NCBI RefSeq assembly: GCF_051020985.1
Contig: NW_027475346.1
Coordinates: 1-64,000 of the forward strand
Length of the DNA: 64,000 nucleotides
Source: Nomia melanderi
Lineage: Eukaryota; Arthropoda; Insecta; Hymenoptera; Halictidae
Reading direction: 5' to 3'
In this document: positions 50,643-60,615 of the stretch, piece after piece
Layout of the letters: every line of letters starts with the position of its first letter
How positions within the stretch are numbered: the first letter of the stretch is position 1
Made by a program: the position numbers and the translations under genes
Notes under the pieces: model-generated
Database searches by the model: none
The model's input: the letters and a program-made list of their open reading frames with translations, nothing else
Told to the model about the DNA's origin: nothing

Positions 50643-53498
50643 CTACAACTCTTGCTCCATTTCAAAAGTAGTTTCTCCACTAGTTGACAAGTCCATCTCT
50701 GTACGGGGTATCGTCGGCCTCGAGGAAGTCGCCGTTTTCTTCCCGGCGTCCGAATGGCCCTTCTTCTTCTTCTTTACTAACCTCTCGGGCACGACTTGCG
50801 GCCTCTTGAACGCTGCCGACGGCGAGGCAACTTTCTTCTTTGATGCCGATGCAGGCTGTTCCACCGGTTTTGTAGTCTTCTCGGGGGGATCCTTCGTTGG
50901 ACGCGGAGGTATCTCCGCCTTATCTCCTCCCCTTTTCTTACTCATCTCAAGGGCCTTGCACACCTGACTTCCCATTCGATGCTCCGAGTCGAAACCCTTC
51001 CGGTTGCACACCGGGCACTTATGTTTCTCTTCGGGGCATGCCCCGATCAGATGATCCTCCCCTCCGCACTTGAAGCACACCGGAGCTTTCTCCTCGGTCG
51101 AGGGACACTTGGACCGAACATGCCCAAACTCCAAGCATTTGAAGCATTGCAGTGGTCGAGCTTCCAGAGCCGTTATCAACACCGACGACCACCCGATCGC
51201 CAGCCTTTCTTCCTTCAAAACCTTCTTTCCGGCGCCGATGGGACACCTCACCCATGCGGCACCTAGTCCATTCGTCGGGAAACGAATCTCTCCTACCCTA
51301 ACATCGTCGACGTCGCAATCCCCGGTAGTGGCGATCGCGGCCGCGATTTCCGCTCTGGTAATCGATTCGTCTATCCGGCGGAGACGAAGCTCGCAGCACT
51401 TCTGCGGCAGTCCCACCTTCAGTTCCGGCCTTTCCTCGAAAGCTGTTTTCAGCTTTCCCGCCAATTCTACCGCCTTTTCCTTACAATTCTCGCCCAGAAT
51501 TTCAAGGACGGCTCCTCCTGTCACGGCTCTTTTTAACCTAATCTCCCCAGGTTTAATTCCAATAGTCCCGAGGTCGACCTTCTGCCGGGCTAGGGCTATC
51601 GCCTCCGACATCGAGATCTTCCCTGCTTCCAGTATATTCAAGGTAACCGCGGATGTAACCGGTACTCTCCCCAGTTTTACCTTCTTTGTCTTCTTCTTCT
51701 GTTTACGACTCCTCTTCCTTTCCGATCCAGACGTCAGGGCCTCTCCATCCGAGGAGGTTGCCGAGACGACCTTCGACTTCTTCTTCTTCTTCTCCCGTGT
51801 CTTCTTCTTTGAAACAGCCGTCCAATCCGATAATCTATCCACTGTGTCCTCCAAATCCGACCCCAGTGGAGTAGATGTAATCATCCGGCTGCTTCCCGCG
51901 TCGGTAGATTCCTTCCTTTTACTCTTGCCTCTCACGCAATCAGCAAAGGTAAGGGCCTTGCCTCCCGCCTTGATAGGGGATGACTCCCTTAACCGCGCCT
52001 GGGCCTCCAAGAGTCTACGTCTTAACGAGGCCATGTTACTATCGTCCTTTTTGCTCTTCTTCGACTCGAGAATCCTCCCACTCGAGGTCGAGGTTTCCCC
52101 TTTCCTCTCCGAGAGTCCCAGCCTCTGGAGATTTTCCTTGAAGAACGTCTCCATTGATCCCCTCATTTGATCCATTATCCGGTGTTCCATCGACTGCAAT
52201 TCCACCTTCAAGTCGAACACGGCGCTCTGCTTAGCTTCCTCGACTTCCGTCATCGCGGCTCTAGCGCGAGACTCTAGAGCCTGACTTTTCGCCGTACCTT
52301 CTCTTGATCTTGCCAACTCGGCTCGAAGCGACTCTATCGTTGCTTTCAAATCGTAAACAGTCTTGTCTTGTTCAGTCATCTGCGTCAGCAGCCTGGCATT
52401 TTCCGTCCGAAGCTGCATCACGTCCGCAGGCCCTTGAAAGCGGGAGTGCATTTCCATGGCCATGTGCTTCGTAATCTTCGCGCACAGTCGCAACGACCGC
52501 ACAAACGTTCCCTTTAGATTACTCGAGTGTTCCGACACATAGTGTATTTGGTCCTGCAGCTCTATGACCCTCGCTGCCAAGTCTGCGGTACTCATACAAA
52601 CTATGTCTTCTCGAATTTCTTCGTCGGTAGGCAAAGTGTCCTTCTTCTTCTTCTTCTTCTTGCTCTTCTCCGTCACTTTCCCAGTCCTTATGTATTCGAT
52701 GTCCGCTCGAAGTCGCTCTTCTTCCGACCACTTTTCACCGCTACTCGGGTAATCCAGTGGGATCCTCCTTTTGCGTCCTCCGCCGGTATCCGTCGACGAG
52801 ATGGTACAAACGGATTCGTCCCTCCGCTGTCGGTCGTCCTTGTGCTGGAGTTTCCACTCCTCCTTCATTTGACGAAGATAGTCGTCGTAGTCTTCCAATG
52901 GAGCCAAAGCGTGAGGTTCGCCGTGAGCCCCCTCGAGCGATAGGCGTGTAAACCTCTCTGCAGCCAAATGAGCCGCGTCCTTCTTCCAGGGCATCTTCCG
53001 GTTGTCGACGGTGCGCACTTCGCCCTGCGGAGTGCGCACTTTCCAACGGTGCTCGTCGATGTACCCCACCAGTTGGTCCGGTCCCTCTACTCCTTGAACG
53101 TTCACGTGTCTAATCGTTCGTCCGGGTATATTCATGCCCGAGGCAGTGGAGGCGAAGCTGACATCCTCCAACTCCTCCTGAAGACTACATTCGAAGCTCC
53201 TGCGACCTGGTGACCCCCTCCAGGTGTAACCGGATGGCCCCGCCACCGGTTCGTCGAAAGAGCTTTCCCTCCTGGGTCTCGTTGTATCCGAAGATCGTCG
53301 TCCGGGGACATGCCGTGTCGGTGGTTGCTCACAACTCGTCATTTCCGCCTCCGGGGCATTGTGGCCAACCCCGGCAGGCCCGCAGTCGTAGGTTAACGAT
53401 GCGGGGGAGCCTGCTCGTACACTCTTACCCGCACCGGTACTGGGGGTTCCGACGCCCCCTGCACCGTAGCCTTTAATTTTATTCTTTTTGTCAGCCAT
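50643..53498 (-). CDS. Gag-like ORF1 protein of family A (A6, 951 aa)
   Basis: The gene is intact. The N-terminal and middle parts follow A3 (SKVV linker), the C-terminal part follows the A2/A5 type, and it has private changes PTKDPPEK and QPASASKKK after the zinc knuckles. Confidence 0.9.
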   Translation of the reverse strand: MADKKNKIKGYGAGGVGTPSTGAGKSVRAGSPASLTYDCGPAGVGHNAPEAEMTSCEQPPTRHVPGRRSSDTTRPRRESSFDEPVAGPSGYTWRGSPGRRSFECSLQEELEDVSFASTASGMNIPGRTIRHVNVQGVEGPDQLVGYIDEHRWKVRTPQGEVRTVDNRKMPWKKDAAHLAAERFTRLSLEGAHGEPHALAPLEDYDDYLRQMKEEWKLQHKDDRQRRDESVCTISSTDTGGGRKRRIPLDYPSSGEKWSEEERLRADIEYIRTGKVTEKSKKKKKKKDTLPTDEEIREDIVCMSTADLAARVIELQDQIHYVSEHSSNLKGTFVRSLRLCAKITKHMAMEMHSRFQGPADVMQLRTENARLLTQMTEQDKTVYDLKATIESLRAELARSREGTAKSQALESRARAAMTEVEEAKQSAVFDLKVELQSMEHRIMDQMRGSMETFFKENLQRLGLSERKGETSTSSGRILESKKSKKDDSNMASLRRRLLEAQARLRESSPIKAGGKALTFADCVRGKSKRKESTDAGSSRMITSTPLGSDLEDTVDRLSDWTAVSKKKTREKKKKKSKVVSATSSDGEALTSGSERKRSRKQKKKTKKVKLGRVPVTSAVTLNILEAGKISMSEAIALARQKVDLGTIGIKPGEIRLKRAVTGGAVLEILGENCKEKAVELAGKLKTAFEERPELKVGLPQKCCELRLRRIDESITRAEIAAAIATTGDCDVDDVRVGEIRFPTNGLGAAWVRCPIGAGKKVLKEERLAIGWSSVLITALEARPLQCFKCLEFGHVRSKCPSTEEKAPVCFKCGGEDHLIGACPEEKHKCPVCNRKGFDSEHRMGSQVCKALEMSKKRGGDKAEIPPRPTKDPPEKTTKPVEQPASASKKKVASPSAAFKRPQVVPERLVKKKKKGHSDAGKKTATSSRPTIPRTEMDLSTSGETTFEMEQEL

Positions 53499-53648
53499 AA
53501 GTTGTTTATTAAAAAAGGTTTGCCAAAAGTCGCGACCATGTTTCCAGTCCCCACCAGAGGTGGTTTCGCTCCTCCGTGTCAGCCTCCCCGGCATGGTTGA
53601 ACCTACCGGTACAGCCTGACACATCACGGGAGTTACTTCCTCTGGTGA

Positions 53649-53792
53649 CCCCTCACCCCGTTAGCATCCCCAGAAGGGGGAAGTACCCAGGGACCACCGC
53701 GAGGAGGTGGAGTGAGAGGAATTTCAGGAAGCAGAATCCATCCAAGAGGACCGAAATCTCAATTGGATGAACCCTACTTCCCTCAGGCCCCC
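53649..53792 (-). ncRNA. HDV-like ribozyme (A6)
   Basis: This 144-nt RNA has the A1 core with the CUAA joint and starts at the telomere junction. Confidence 0.86.
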
Positions 53793-54164
53793 GACCTAAC
53801 CAAGACCTAACCAAGACCTAACCAAGACCTAACCAAGACCTAACCAAGACCTAACCAAGACCTAACCAAGACCTAACCAAGACCTAACCAAGACCTAACC
53901 AAGACCTAACCAAGACCTAACCAAGACCTAACCAAGACCTAACCAAGACCTAACCAAGACCTAACCAAGACCTAACCAAGACCTAACCAAGACCTAACCA
54001 AGACCTAACCAAGACCTAACCAAGACCTAACCAAGACCTAACCAAGACCTAACCAAGACCTAACCAAGACCTAACCAAGACCTAACCAAGACCTAACCAA
54101 GACCTAACCAAGACCTAACCTAACCAAGACCTAACCAAGACCTAACCAAGACCTAACCAAGACC
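53793..54164. repeat. Interstitial telomeric tract between A6 and B4
   Basis: This is 372 bp of 11-bp unit, the longest internal spacer, with one extra CCTAA unit near 54115-54125. Confidence 0.97.
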
Positions 54165-54583
54165 TTTTTTTTTTTTTTTTTTTTTTTAACCCTGGATAAC
54201 CTGCATCAGGCACCCCTCACCATTGGGGCTGGCGAGGGGTAGTGTGAGATTCTTACTCACTAAAGCTCCAGGGGTGTTCCAGCCTCGGCCATAACAGGGG
54301 GTACACCGGAACCAAACATTTACCCTCAGTGTCACCCCCCGGCCCAGTATAAGCCAACACGACACGCTAGTATTACGCAACACTAACAGCATGGAAACAC
54401 ATCATGCACGAAAACGCGATCAAGACCCCCGCGGATCACGGGACGCAGCGTGAACACTCCGACTGCGCCCTTCCCTCCCCAGGGCCCGTGCGAGAGTCGC
54501 CTCTAGCCCCAACTAGAGACGACTTGGGCCCTCTGGCACACCGGTTCCGTGGGTCAAGAACCCCGGGCCCGGCGGCCAGAATC

Positions 54584-57500
54584 TTAAAGTGGGGGAGCCG
54601 GCGGTCCCGGACTTCTCGCCCGGCGGCGCCGCCGACCCCTCCCCCCACCCAGTCGAGATGGATGGGAGTCGCGCTCCCTCTCCCTCTCCGCCGCCTCCTT
54701 CTGCAGCATCACGTGCTCGCAGAAGGAGACGACGGCACCCCGTTTTTGACCCCCCTCCAGCAGGGCCCTAATGAGCCCCGCTGGGGAGAGGTCCCGCCCG
54801 ATGGCGCGGACCAGGACCCGACGCTCGGAAGCCCACGCTGGACAAAATTCCAGCGTGTGCTGCGCCGTGTCCTGGTCCCCGTCGCAGTGCCGGCATCGGG
54901 CATCGCGCTCCCGCTTGATGCGGCACAGGTACTCCCCGAAGCAGCCATGCCCGGACAGCACCTGTGTCACGCGGAAGGTGAGTGGCACTCCACCACTGTC
55001 CCGCCAAGCCTCCCAGCTCGGCAAGACAGCCCCAACGACGCGGTGAGAGGCCAACTCCTCGTCTAAAAGACGAAGTCGCCAGCGCTCCCACACCCGCCGC
55101 CAGACCTGGTCCCTGGGGTTCCATACGGACCCCAGGGTGTCCGGGTCCCATTCCCCGGCGGTGTCCACGCCCCCGCCCCCAGACCCCGCCCGGAGATAAA
55201 TATCTCGCAGAGCGATGGCCTGAAGGTCAAAGGGCGGGAACCCCGCCAGGACCGCCGCCGCTGCACCCGAGAGGGTGCGGTATCCCCTTACGATCCTGAT
55301 GGCGGACAGCCTGTGCAGCCTGCCCATAAGGAGCAGGGTAGGCTTATCCGCCACCAGGTCGCCGGCAAAGATGGGCGCGCCGTACAGGACGATACTGCGC
55401 ACCACCCCCGCGTACAGCCGCCGCACTCGCCCACCCGCACCCCCGAGGTTGGGGAGCAACCGCGCCAGGGCGCAAGTCACCCCCCAAGCCCGGGGGAACA
55501 GCCGAGCGAAATGGGGCCCGAACCGCCAGTGGCTGTCCAGGACGAGTCCCAGATATTTCATCTGGTTCCCGACCCGGACCGGAGCCCCCCCCACCATTAT
55601 CCGCGAGTCGGGCGGCGGGCCGCCCAGACGGGACCGGTGGTACATCCACATCGCCTCCGTCTTAGTGGGCGAAACCCGCAGGCCCAACCCGCGGATAGAG
55701 CGCAATAACGCCGACGCCGCCACTTCCGCGGCCCGGCTGACCGACGCGAATCCCGTCCCGCCGACCAGCAGAAGTGTGTCGTCTGCGTAGCAGACCACTT
55801 CCGTGTTCGGCGGGAGGGGATCCCTCAAAACTACATCGTACGCGATGTTCCATAAAGTGGGCCCCAGGACGGATCCCTGGGGCACCCCGCGGTCGATTGA
55901 TCTCCTGTGAGACCTGCCGTCCCTATCCGTGAATAAGATCCACCTATCCCGGAGATACGCCGAGATTACCTTCCTCAGATACAGGGGAACCCGGAGATAC
56001 TCCAGTCCCTCCTGTATCTTACACCAGGGAAGCGAGTTGAAGGCGTTGTCGATGTCGATCGACACCGCCAGCACCACGCCCCCCCGGCCGGTCCAGCTCT
56101 CGGAGAAGGAGCGCACACGCCCGATAGCATCGAGCGTGCCACGCCCCCTCCGGAACCCGAACTGGGCCCCATCCAGTCCCGGCGCACGAAGGGACAGGTG
56201 GTCGACGAGGCGGGAATTTACTATTCTTTCAAACAGCTTTCCCACCTCGTCGAGCAAGCAAATCGGCCTATAGGCCGAGGGCATTCCGGCAGGCCTCCCA
56301 GGCTTAGCTATGAGGATCAGCCGGGCCTCCTTCCATTCCCGCGGGTAATCCCCGCAGGCCAGGCAGCCGTTGAACAACCGCCTGACCCGCGGGGCGAGGA
56401 CCCCCATCGCCGCGCCCCAGGCGCGCCCGGGCAATCCGTCCGGCCCAGGCGCGACCTTCTTGGCACTCATGCGTTTAACCGCCCTCCCGAGCTCCTCGTT
56501 GTCGATTTCGAGCCCGCGCGACCACCCCCCGGCACCCGGGTCGAAGCCGGATGCCCGCGAACGCGCGCCGGCCAATGCCGACGTTATAAAGCGGTCCACG
56601 GGGCCGAGATCGGGCGCACCATCCCCCCGTGGGAATAAGGTCCGGACTATGGTGTTTAACGTCCGGACGTCCAACGTTTCCGTCGTTGGGGGGGCCCAGG
56701 GCCTGAGCCTCCCCAAGACGATTCTGTACGCCCGACCCCACGGATCCCCGTGCACGGCACCGAGGAGCTCTTCCCAGGCACGGGACTTGGCCCTCCCGAT
56801 AGCGTGCCGCAGGGCGAGCCGGGCGTCTGCGTACGCCCGGTATGCCTCCGCGACACACCCATGCTCTAGCCCCCGCTTTCTGGCCCTGGTGAACCGCCGG
56901 CGGAGTCGGTTGCAGCAAACACGCAACCGCCCGATCTCCGCCGACCACCAATAGGCCCTTGCATAGGGTCTGGGAGGCCCCGCACGGGGCATGGACGCGT
57001 CGCAAATCGCTACCATGTCCCGGCGGAGCTCCCAAGCAATGCGGTTCACCGGGTCAGCCAGCGAGAGGCCGCTGTTCGGTGAGGCCCAAGCCACGACCTG
57101 AGCCGCGGCGTTGAAAAGGTCCTCATCGATATCCCCCCATTTCCATCGCGGTGGTAGGGGTCCACCCCCGCGTGAGCGTCTGGATCCAACCAGGCATGCC
57201 CCCCCGCGAGAGGCAGAGTCTACCTGCATGAACACGTAAACGTGGTCAGACAGGGTCTCCACCTCCCCGAGGACCCGCCAGTCGGAGACCCGCCGCGCCG
57301 CCGAGGGGGAAGCCCAGGTGAGGTCCACCACAGACTCCCCCCTCGACGACACGAACGTGCTCTCCGAACCGGTGTTTAGGCACACCAGGTTCAACCCAGC
57401 CGCCCACTCCAGCAGCGCCGACCCCCTCGGATCCGTCCTGGGGGAACCCCATGCTGTCGCATGGGCGTTAAAGTCCCCCAGGACGAGAACCGCCCGGGGA

Positions 57501-57835
57501 CCCTGTCGCAGGACAAAGTCCCCGAGTCCTCCCAGGAATTCATCGAATTCCTGTCGGCTACGGCTGGGGGAGATATAGACCCCCACCACCGCGATGTTGC
57601 CCCACAGGACCCCCGCGAATCCCGTACCCCGCCCCAGAAAGGAGCAGGGGGGGAAACCGGGGAGGCACTGCCACGTGATCGCAACGGAGCCGGCAGCGTC
57701 CCCCACCCAAAGAGGGTGGTTGGGCACCACGTATGGCTCCGCTGCGACCGACAGCCCCACCCGGTGCTCCATCAGGTGCTGGACCAAGAGGTCCTGTGCC
57801 CTTTTGGAGCGGCCCAGATTGGTCTGGAGGACTAC
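54584..57835 (-). CDS. ORF2 endonuclease/reverse transcriptase (B4)
   Basis: This ORF2 is intact, with the endonuclease set (NLGRS, AEPY, GDFNAH, LSDHV), reverse transcriptase motifs (DIDNAF, GVPQGSVLGP, YADD), the CCHC (CRHC...H...C) and an arginine-rich C-terminus. It is nearly identical to B3; differences include the loss of a Cys/Arg pair around the LFNGCLACG stretch. The frame opens at 57838 with GTA overlapping the ORF1 TAG, and again there is no AUG before the endonuclease Asn. Confidence 0.95.
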   Translation of the reverse strand, partial: VVLQTNLGRSKRAQDLLVQHLMEHRVGLSVAAEPYVVPNHPLWVGDAAGSVAITWQCLPGFPPCSFLGRGTGFAGVLWGNIAVVGVYISPSRSRQEFDEFLGGLGDFVLRQGPRAVLVLGDFNAHATAWGSPRTDPRGSALLEWAAGLNLVCLNTGSESTFVSSRGESVVDLTWASPSAARRVSDWRVLGEVETLSDHVYVFMQVDSASRGGACLVGSRRSRGGGPLPPRWKWGDIDEDLFNAAAQVVAWASPNSGLSLADPVNRIAWELRRDMVAICDASMPRAGPPRPYARAYWWSAEIGRLRVCCNRLRRRFTRARKRGLEHGCVAEAYRAYADARLALRHAIGRAKSRAWEELLGAVHGDPWGRAYRIVLGRLRPWAPPTTETLDVRTLNTIVRTLFPRGDGAPDLGPVDRFITSALAGARSRASGFDPGAGGWSRGLEIDNEELGRAVKRMSAKKVAPGPDGLPGRAWGAAMGVLAPRVRRLFNGCLACGDYPREWKEARLILIAKPGRPAGMPSAYRPICLLDEVGKLFERIVNSRLVDHLSLRAPGLDGAQFGFRRGRGTLDAIGRVRSFSESWTGRGGVVLAVSIDIDNAFNSLPWCKIQEGLEYLRVPLYLRKVISAYLRDRWILFTDRDGRSHRRSIDRGVPQGSVLGPTLWNIAYDVVLRDPLPPNTEVVCYADDTLLLVGGTGFASVSRAAEVAASALLRSIRGLGLRVSPTKTEAMWMYHRSRLGGPPPDSRIMVGGAPVRVGNQMKYLGLVLDSHWRFGPHFARLFPRAWGVTCALARLLPNLGGAGGRVRRLYAGVVRSIVLYGAPIFAGDLVADKPTLLLMGRLHRLSAIRIVRGYRTLSGAAAAVLAGFPPFDLQAIALRDIYLRAGSGGGGVDTAGEWDPDTLGSVWNPRDQVWRRVWERWRLRLLDEELASHRVVGAVLPSWEAWRDSGGVPLTFRVTQVLSGHGCFGEYLCRIKRERDARCRHCDGDQDTAQHTLEFCPAWASERRVLVRAIGRDLSPAGLIRALLEGGQKRGAVVSFCEHVMLQKEAAERERERDSHPSRLGGGRGRRRRRARSPGPPAPPL

Positions 57836-60468
57836 GAATTATCGACCTCCATGGCCCCCTCCGGACCTTCCCCCTCTGCTACGAGCGTAGCGGTGGAGGC
57901 GGCAATTGTTGGATCTATATCCACCAACTGCATTGCCTCCACCGCCACGCTCTCCCCCTGGGATTGGGGCCCTGTGGGGCCCGTGCCCGTTCCCGTCCCC
58001 GACGACTCCGTGCCGCCCGCGGACTGGGAAGTACCGGGCGGCGCAGTCGACGGCGCCGGACTATCAACTACAGTGGGGCCAGAAGGGCCCACACTGGTTC
58101 CGCCTGTAGCGCCGGCGCTACCGGCCTCTGCTGAGGGTGGTGCGGCCGCTGCCGCACGCTCCCTCTTCCGGCGCCGCCGCTGCGCGGACCGGGACTTGCC
58201 CGTGCCGTGTGCGGCCGCACACGCCGGCCCACCCATTCGGTGGCCGGCCTCAAGACCCCTGTCCTTACAGAGGAGACACGTAGGTGCCTCCTTACAGGAC
58301 ACCGCGCGATGGTCCGCGGAGCCACATCTAAAACATAGGTTGCCCCTATCAGCCGCGGCAGTGCACCGCAACCTCACGTGACCAAACGCGAGGCAGCGGT
58401 AGCACTGCAGCGGCCGGGTCTCTAGTGGCCTAACCGAGGCCGCGGACCACCCCACCTGGAGGCGCCCGCCCTCGGCGACCTTGCGGGCCGCCGAGAGGGG
58501 ACACCTGACCCAAGCGGAGCCGAGGCTACGCGGGGGGGAGCGAATCTCCCCCACGCGCACCTCGTCCGCGCTGCATCCTCCCACGCGCGCTACGGCCGCC
58601 ACGATGTCCGCGGGCCGCACGGAGTCGTCCAACCCCGCAACCCGGAGCTCGCCGTATTTGACCGGCAGCCCAATTTTCACCGGCCCTGACTGGTCGTATA
58701 GCCCGGTCAATTTCTCGGCCAGGGCCTTCGCCTTCTCTCTACCGTCGCCACCAGCGACCTCAAAAATGAGGCCCCCCGTCGCGGCGCGCTTCGGGCGGAG
58801 CCGACCGTCCTCGATTCCTAAATCTTGGAGATTTATCTCCTGCCGAGCCTTTGTGAGGACCTGCTCGTAGGTCGTCTCCGCCCCCGGTGCGATAGTGATC
58901 GTGATCGCCGCCGTTCGGGGGGGCCTCGCTAACCGGGCTGCCGGTTTCTGCCGTGCTCCGATTGCGGGCATCGCCCGGGTTCCCTCCCGAAGAGGAGGCG
59001 GACGCGAGGCTGTCGCCGGGGCCGTCCTCGGAGCAGCCCTCGAGGGGACCCGTCCAGAAGGGGCGGGGCGATCCCTCTCGAGGCGCATCCGCCTCCTCTT
59101 CCGACCGACGACCTCCACCCAGTCGCCGGTCTTGCTCTTTACGGGTGGGGGAGGAGGCGCTGGGAGGCACCTCCCCTGCGCCCCTCTCCCCGCCAAAACA
59201 GAACTATAAGTCCGCCCGTCGCGAGTACGGGTGGCTCCCTCCGAAGTCTTGCGGGGTTCCACGGCCCTGTGCCGCACCCCCGCACGCGGTGCCACGCTAT
59301 CACTGTCCGAGGCGCCAGATGTAAACATCTGGCGTCTCGGAGGCGCTGGTCTTCCCTTTCCCCGTGGAGGGGGAGTATTGGGAGGCGGCATACGGTCGAC
59401 TCTACCCGCCTCCGTGGCCCTAGTGAGGAGACGCTCCAACCGCGCGATGCGCCTCTCCAAGGCATCGCGATTCCCACCCTCCACGGGGATCTTAGGGGAC
59501 CGCCACGGTCCCTCGTTTGCGGTAACGAGGGTACCCGCGGTTCGTTCCACTTCGGCGGTGGACCGCCGCAACGCCACGGTTGTAGGTGGATGACTCACCC
59601 TGCTCGTCGCTGCTGTCGTCGGCCGAGACGTGATGCGATCCACCGTCATCTGGAGGCTTCTATACGAAGCCTCCAACTCCTTATTTCGCGCCGCGAGCCG
59701 TGCGTTTTCGGCCATAACACGCGTCATGTCCGGTCCGCCGATGCTTCGCACGTGGAGCTCCTCAGCTGCGAGTGCTGCTCCCATACTGGCCGTCCTTATA
59801 TCGCGCACAATCGTCCCTTTTAGGTTGCGCGAAACCTCCGTAGCCCGGATGATAACGGCCTGCATCTCTGCGTGTCGGGCCGCGAGGTCGGCCGTAGCCA
59901 TGGCTCTCATCTCGGCCCTCATCGCATCCTCGGTCGCGGTGTCCGTTGGCCGAGGTCGCTTTGTCGCGGGCTTGACTCGCGAGGCCCCGCCCCGGATAGA
60001 TGACGGGCTATCGCCATCTTCTCCGGAGGTGGTATCCCCAGACGCCCGCTTTCGCACCCTATCCGTTGACACGGATGACCCCACCGAGGCGACCGAGGCG
60101 GCGCTAAACGAACTCCGCCTCGAATCGCAGCCACCCAGGAGACTCGCCATGTCCCTGTCGTACGACGACGTGGGCGACATGGCGTGCGTTATTTCTCTGA
60201 GGGAGACCGGTCCCTCCCTCAGCCGCGTGGAAGATCGCGTTACGCGGCGCGTATCGGTGGGGTTGTCAGCCCGGGCTGACGTTCCCGGCACGTCGATTGG
60301 CACACTGCTTGCATGTGCATCGCCAGGGGCGCAGCGGCCCACCCCTGACGATCCCCGGTCGTATGATAACGACGCGGCGGAGCCCGGTCGAGATCTCCTA
60401 TCCGCGCCGGTACTGGGGGATCCGACCCCCTGCACCGTAAACTTATTTCCTTGTGTTTGTCTATTCAT
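57832..60468 (-). CDS. ORF1 Gag-like protein (B4, 878 aa)
   Basis: The gene is intact, with the NLKGT/coiled-coil segment, central ORF1 domain and three zinc knuckles. The chosen start is the ATG at 60468 (MNRQTQGNK); the frame is open upstream to 60534 only from a GTG. The conserved VYGAGGF motif of B1 and B2 is replaced by FTVQGV because of a -1 and a -2 deletion about 25 bases apart, which together restore the frame. Confidence 0.91.
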   Translation of the reverse strand: MNRQTQGNKFTVQGVGSPSTGADRRSRPGSAASLSYDRGSSGVGRCAPGDAHASSVPIDVPGTSARADNPTDTRRVTRSSTRLREGPVSLREITHAMSPTSSYDRDMASLLGGCDSRRSSFSAASVASVGSSVSTDRVRKRASGDTTSGEDGDSPSSIRGGASRVKPATKRPRPTDTATEDAMRAEMRAMATADLAARHAEMQAVIIRATEVSRNLKGTIVRDIRTASMGAALAAEELHVRSIGGPDMTRVMAENARLAARNKELEASYRSLQMTVDRITSRPTTAATSRVSHPPTTVALRRSTAEVERTAGTLVTANEGPWRSPKIPVEGGNRDALERRIARLERLLTRATEAGRVDRMPPPNTPPPRGKGRPAPPRRQMFTSGASDSDSVAPRAGVRHRAVEPRKTSEGATRTRDGRTYSSVLAGRGAQGRCLPAPPPPPVKSKTGDWVEVVGRKRRRMRLERDRPAPSGRVPSRAAPRTAPATASRPPPLREGTRAMPAIGARQKPAARLARPPRTAAITITIAPGAETTYEQVLTKARQEINLQDLGIEDGRLRPKRAATGGLIFEVAGGDGREKAKALAEKLTGLYDQSGPVKIGLPVKYGELRVAGLDDSVRPADIVAAVARVGGCSADEVRVGEIRSPPRSLGSAWVRCPLSAARKVAEGGRLQVGWSAASVRPLETRPLQCYRCLAFGHVRLRCTAAADRGNLCFRCGSADHRAVSCKEAPTCLLCKDRGLEAGHRMGGPACAAAHGTGKSRSAQRRRRKRERAAAAAPPSAEAGSAGATGGTSVGPSGPTVVDSPAPSTAPPGTSQSAGGTESSGTGTGTGPTGPQSQGESVAVEAMQLVDIDPTIAASTATLVAEGEGPEGAMEVDNS

Positions 60469-60615
60469 GTTTAGTTTAAGTTTTCGCCATAGTTGGTATA
60501 AAAAGAACCCCGTCCCCTCCAGAGGTGGTTTCACCCCTCCGCGTCAGCCACCCTGGCATGGCTGAGCCTGAGCCAGTACAGCCTGACGCATCATCGAAGC
60601 TACTTCCTCTGGAGA

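Larger units (their letters stand above)
50278..53792 (-). mobile_element. Family A Gag-only retrotransposon, copy A6 (mosaic)
   Basis: This is a complete copy with a 27-nt tail (50278-50304), 3' UTR 50305-50642 and 5' UTR 53499-53648. Its 3' end (to about 51300) matches the A2/A5 type, while the rest of the ORF matches A3, including its private lysine-codon loss and the GGGATCC and GCCGTGTC variants. Confidence 0.95.

Noticed and set aside
60498..60507. TATAAAAAG near the B4 5' UTR as a promoter
   Set aside because: It is on the plus strand, opposite to the element, and occurs in only this copy.
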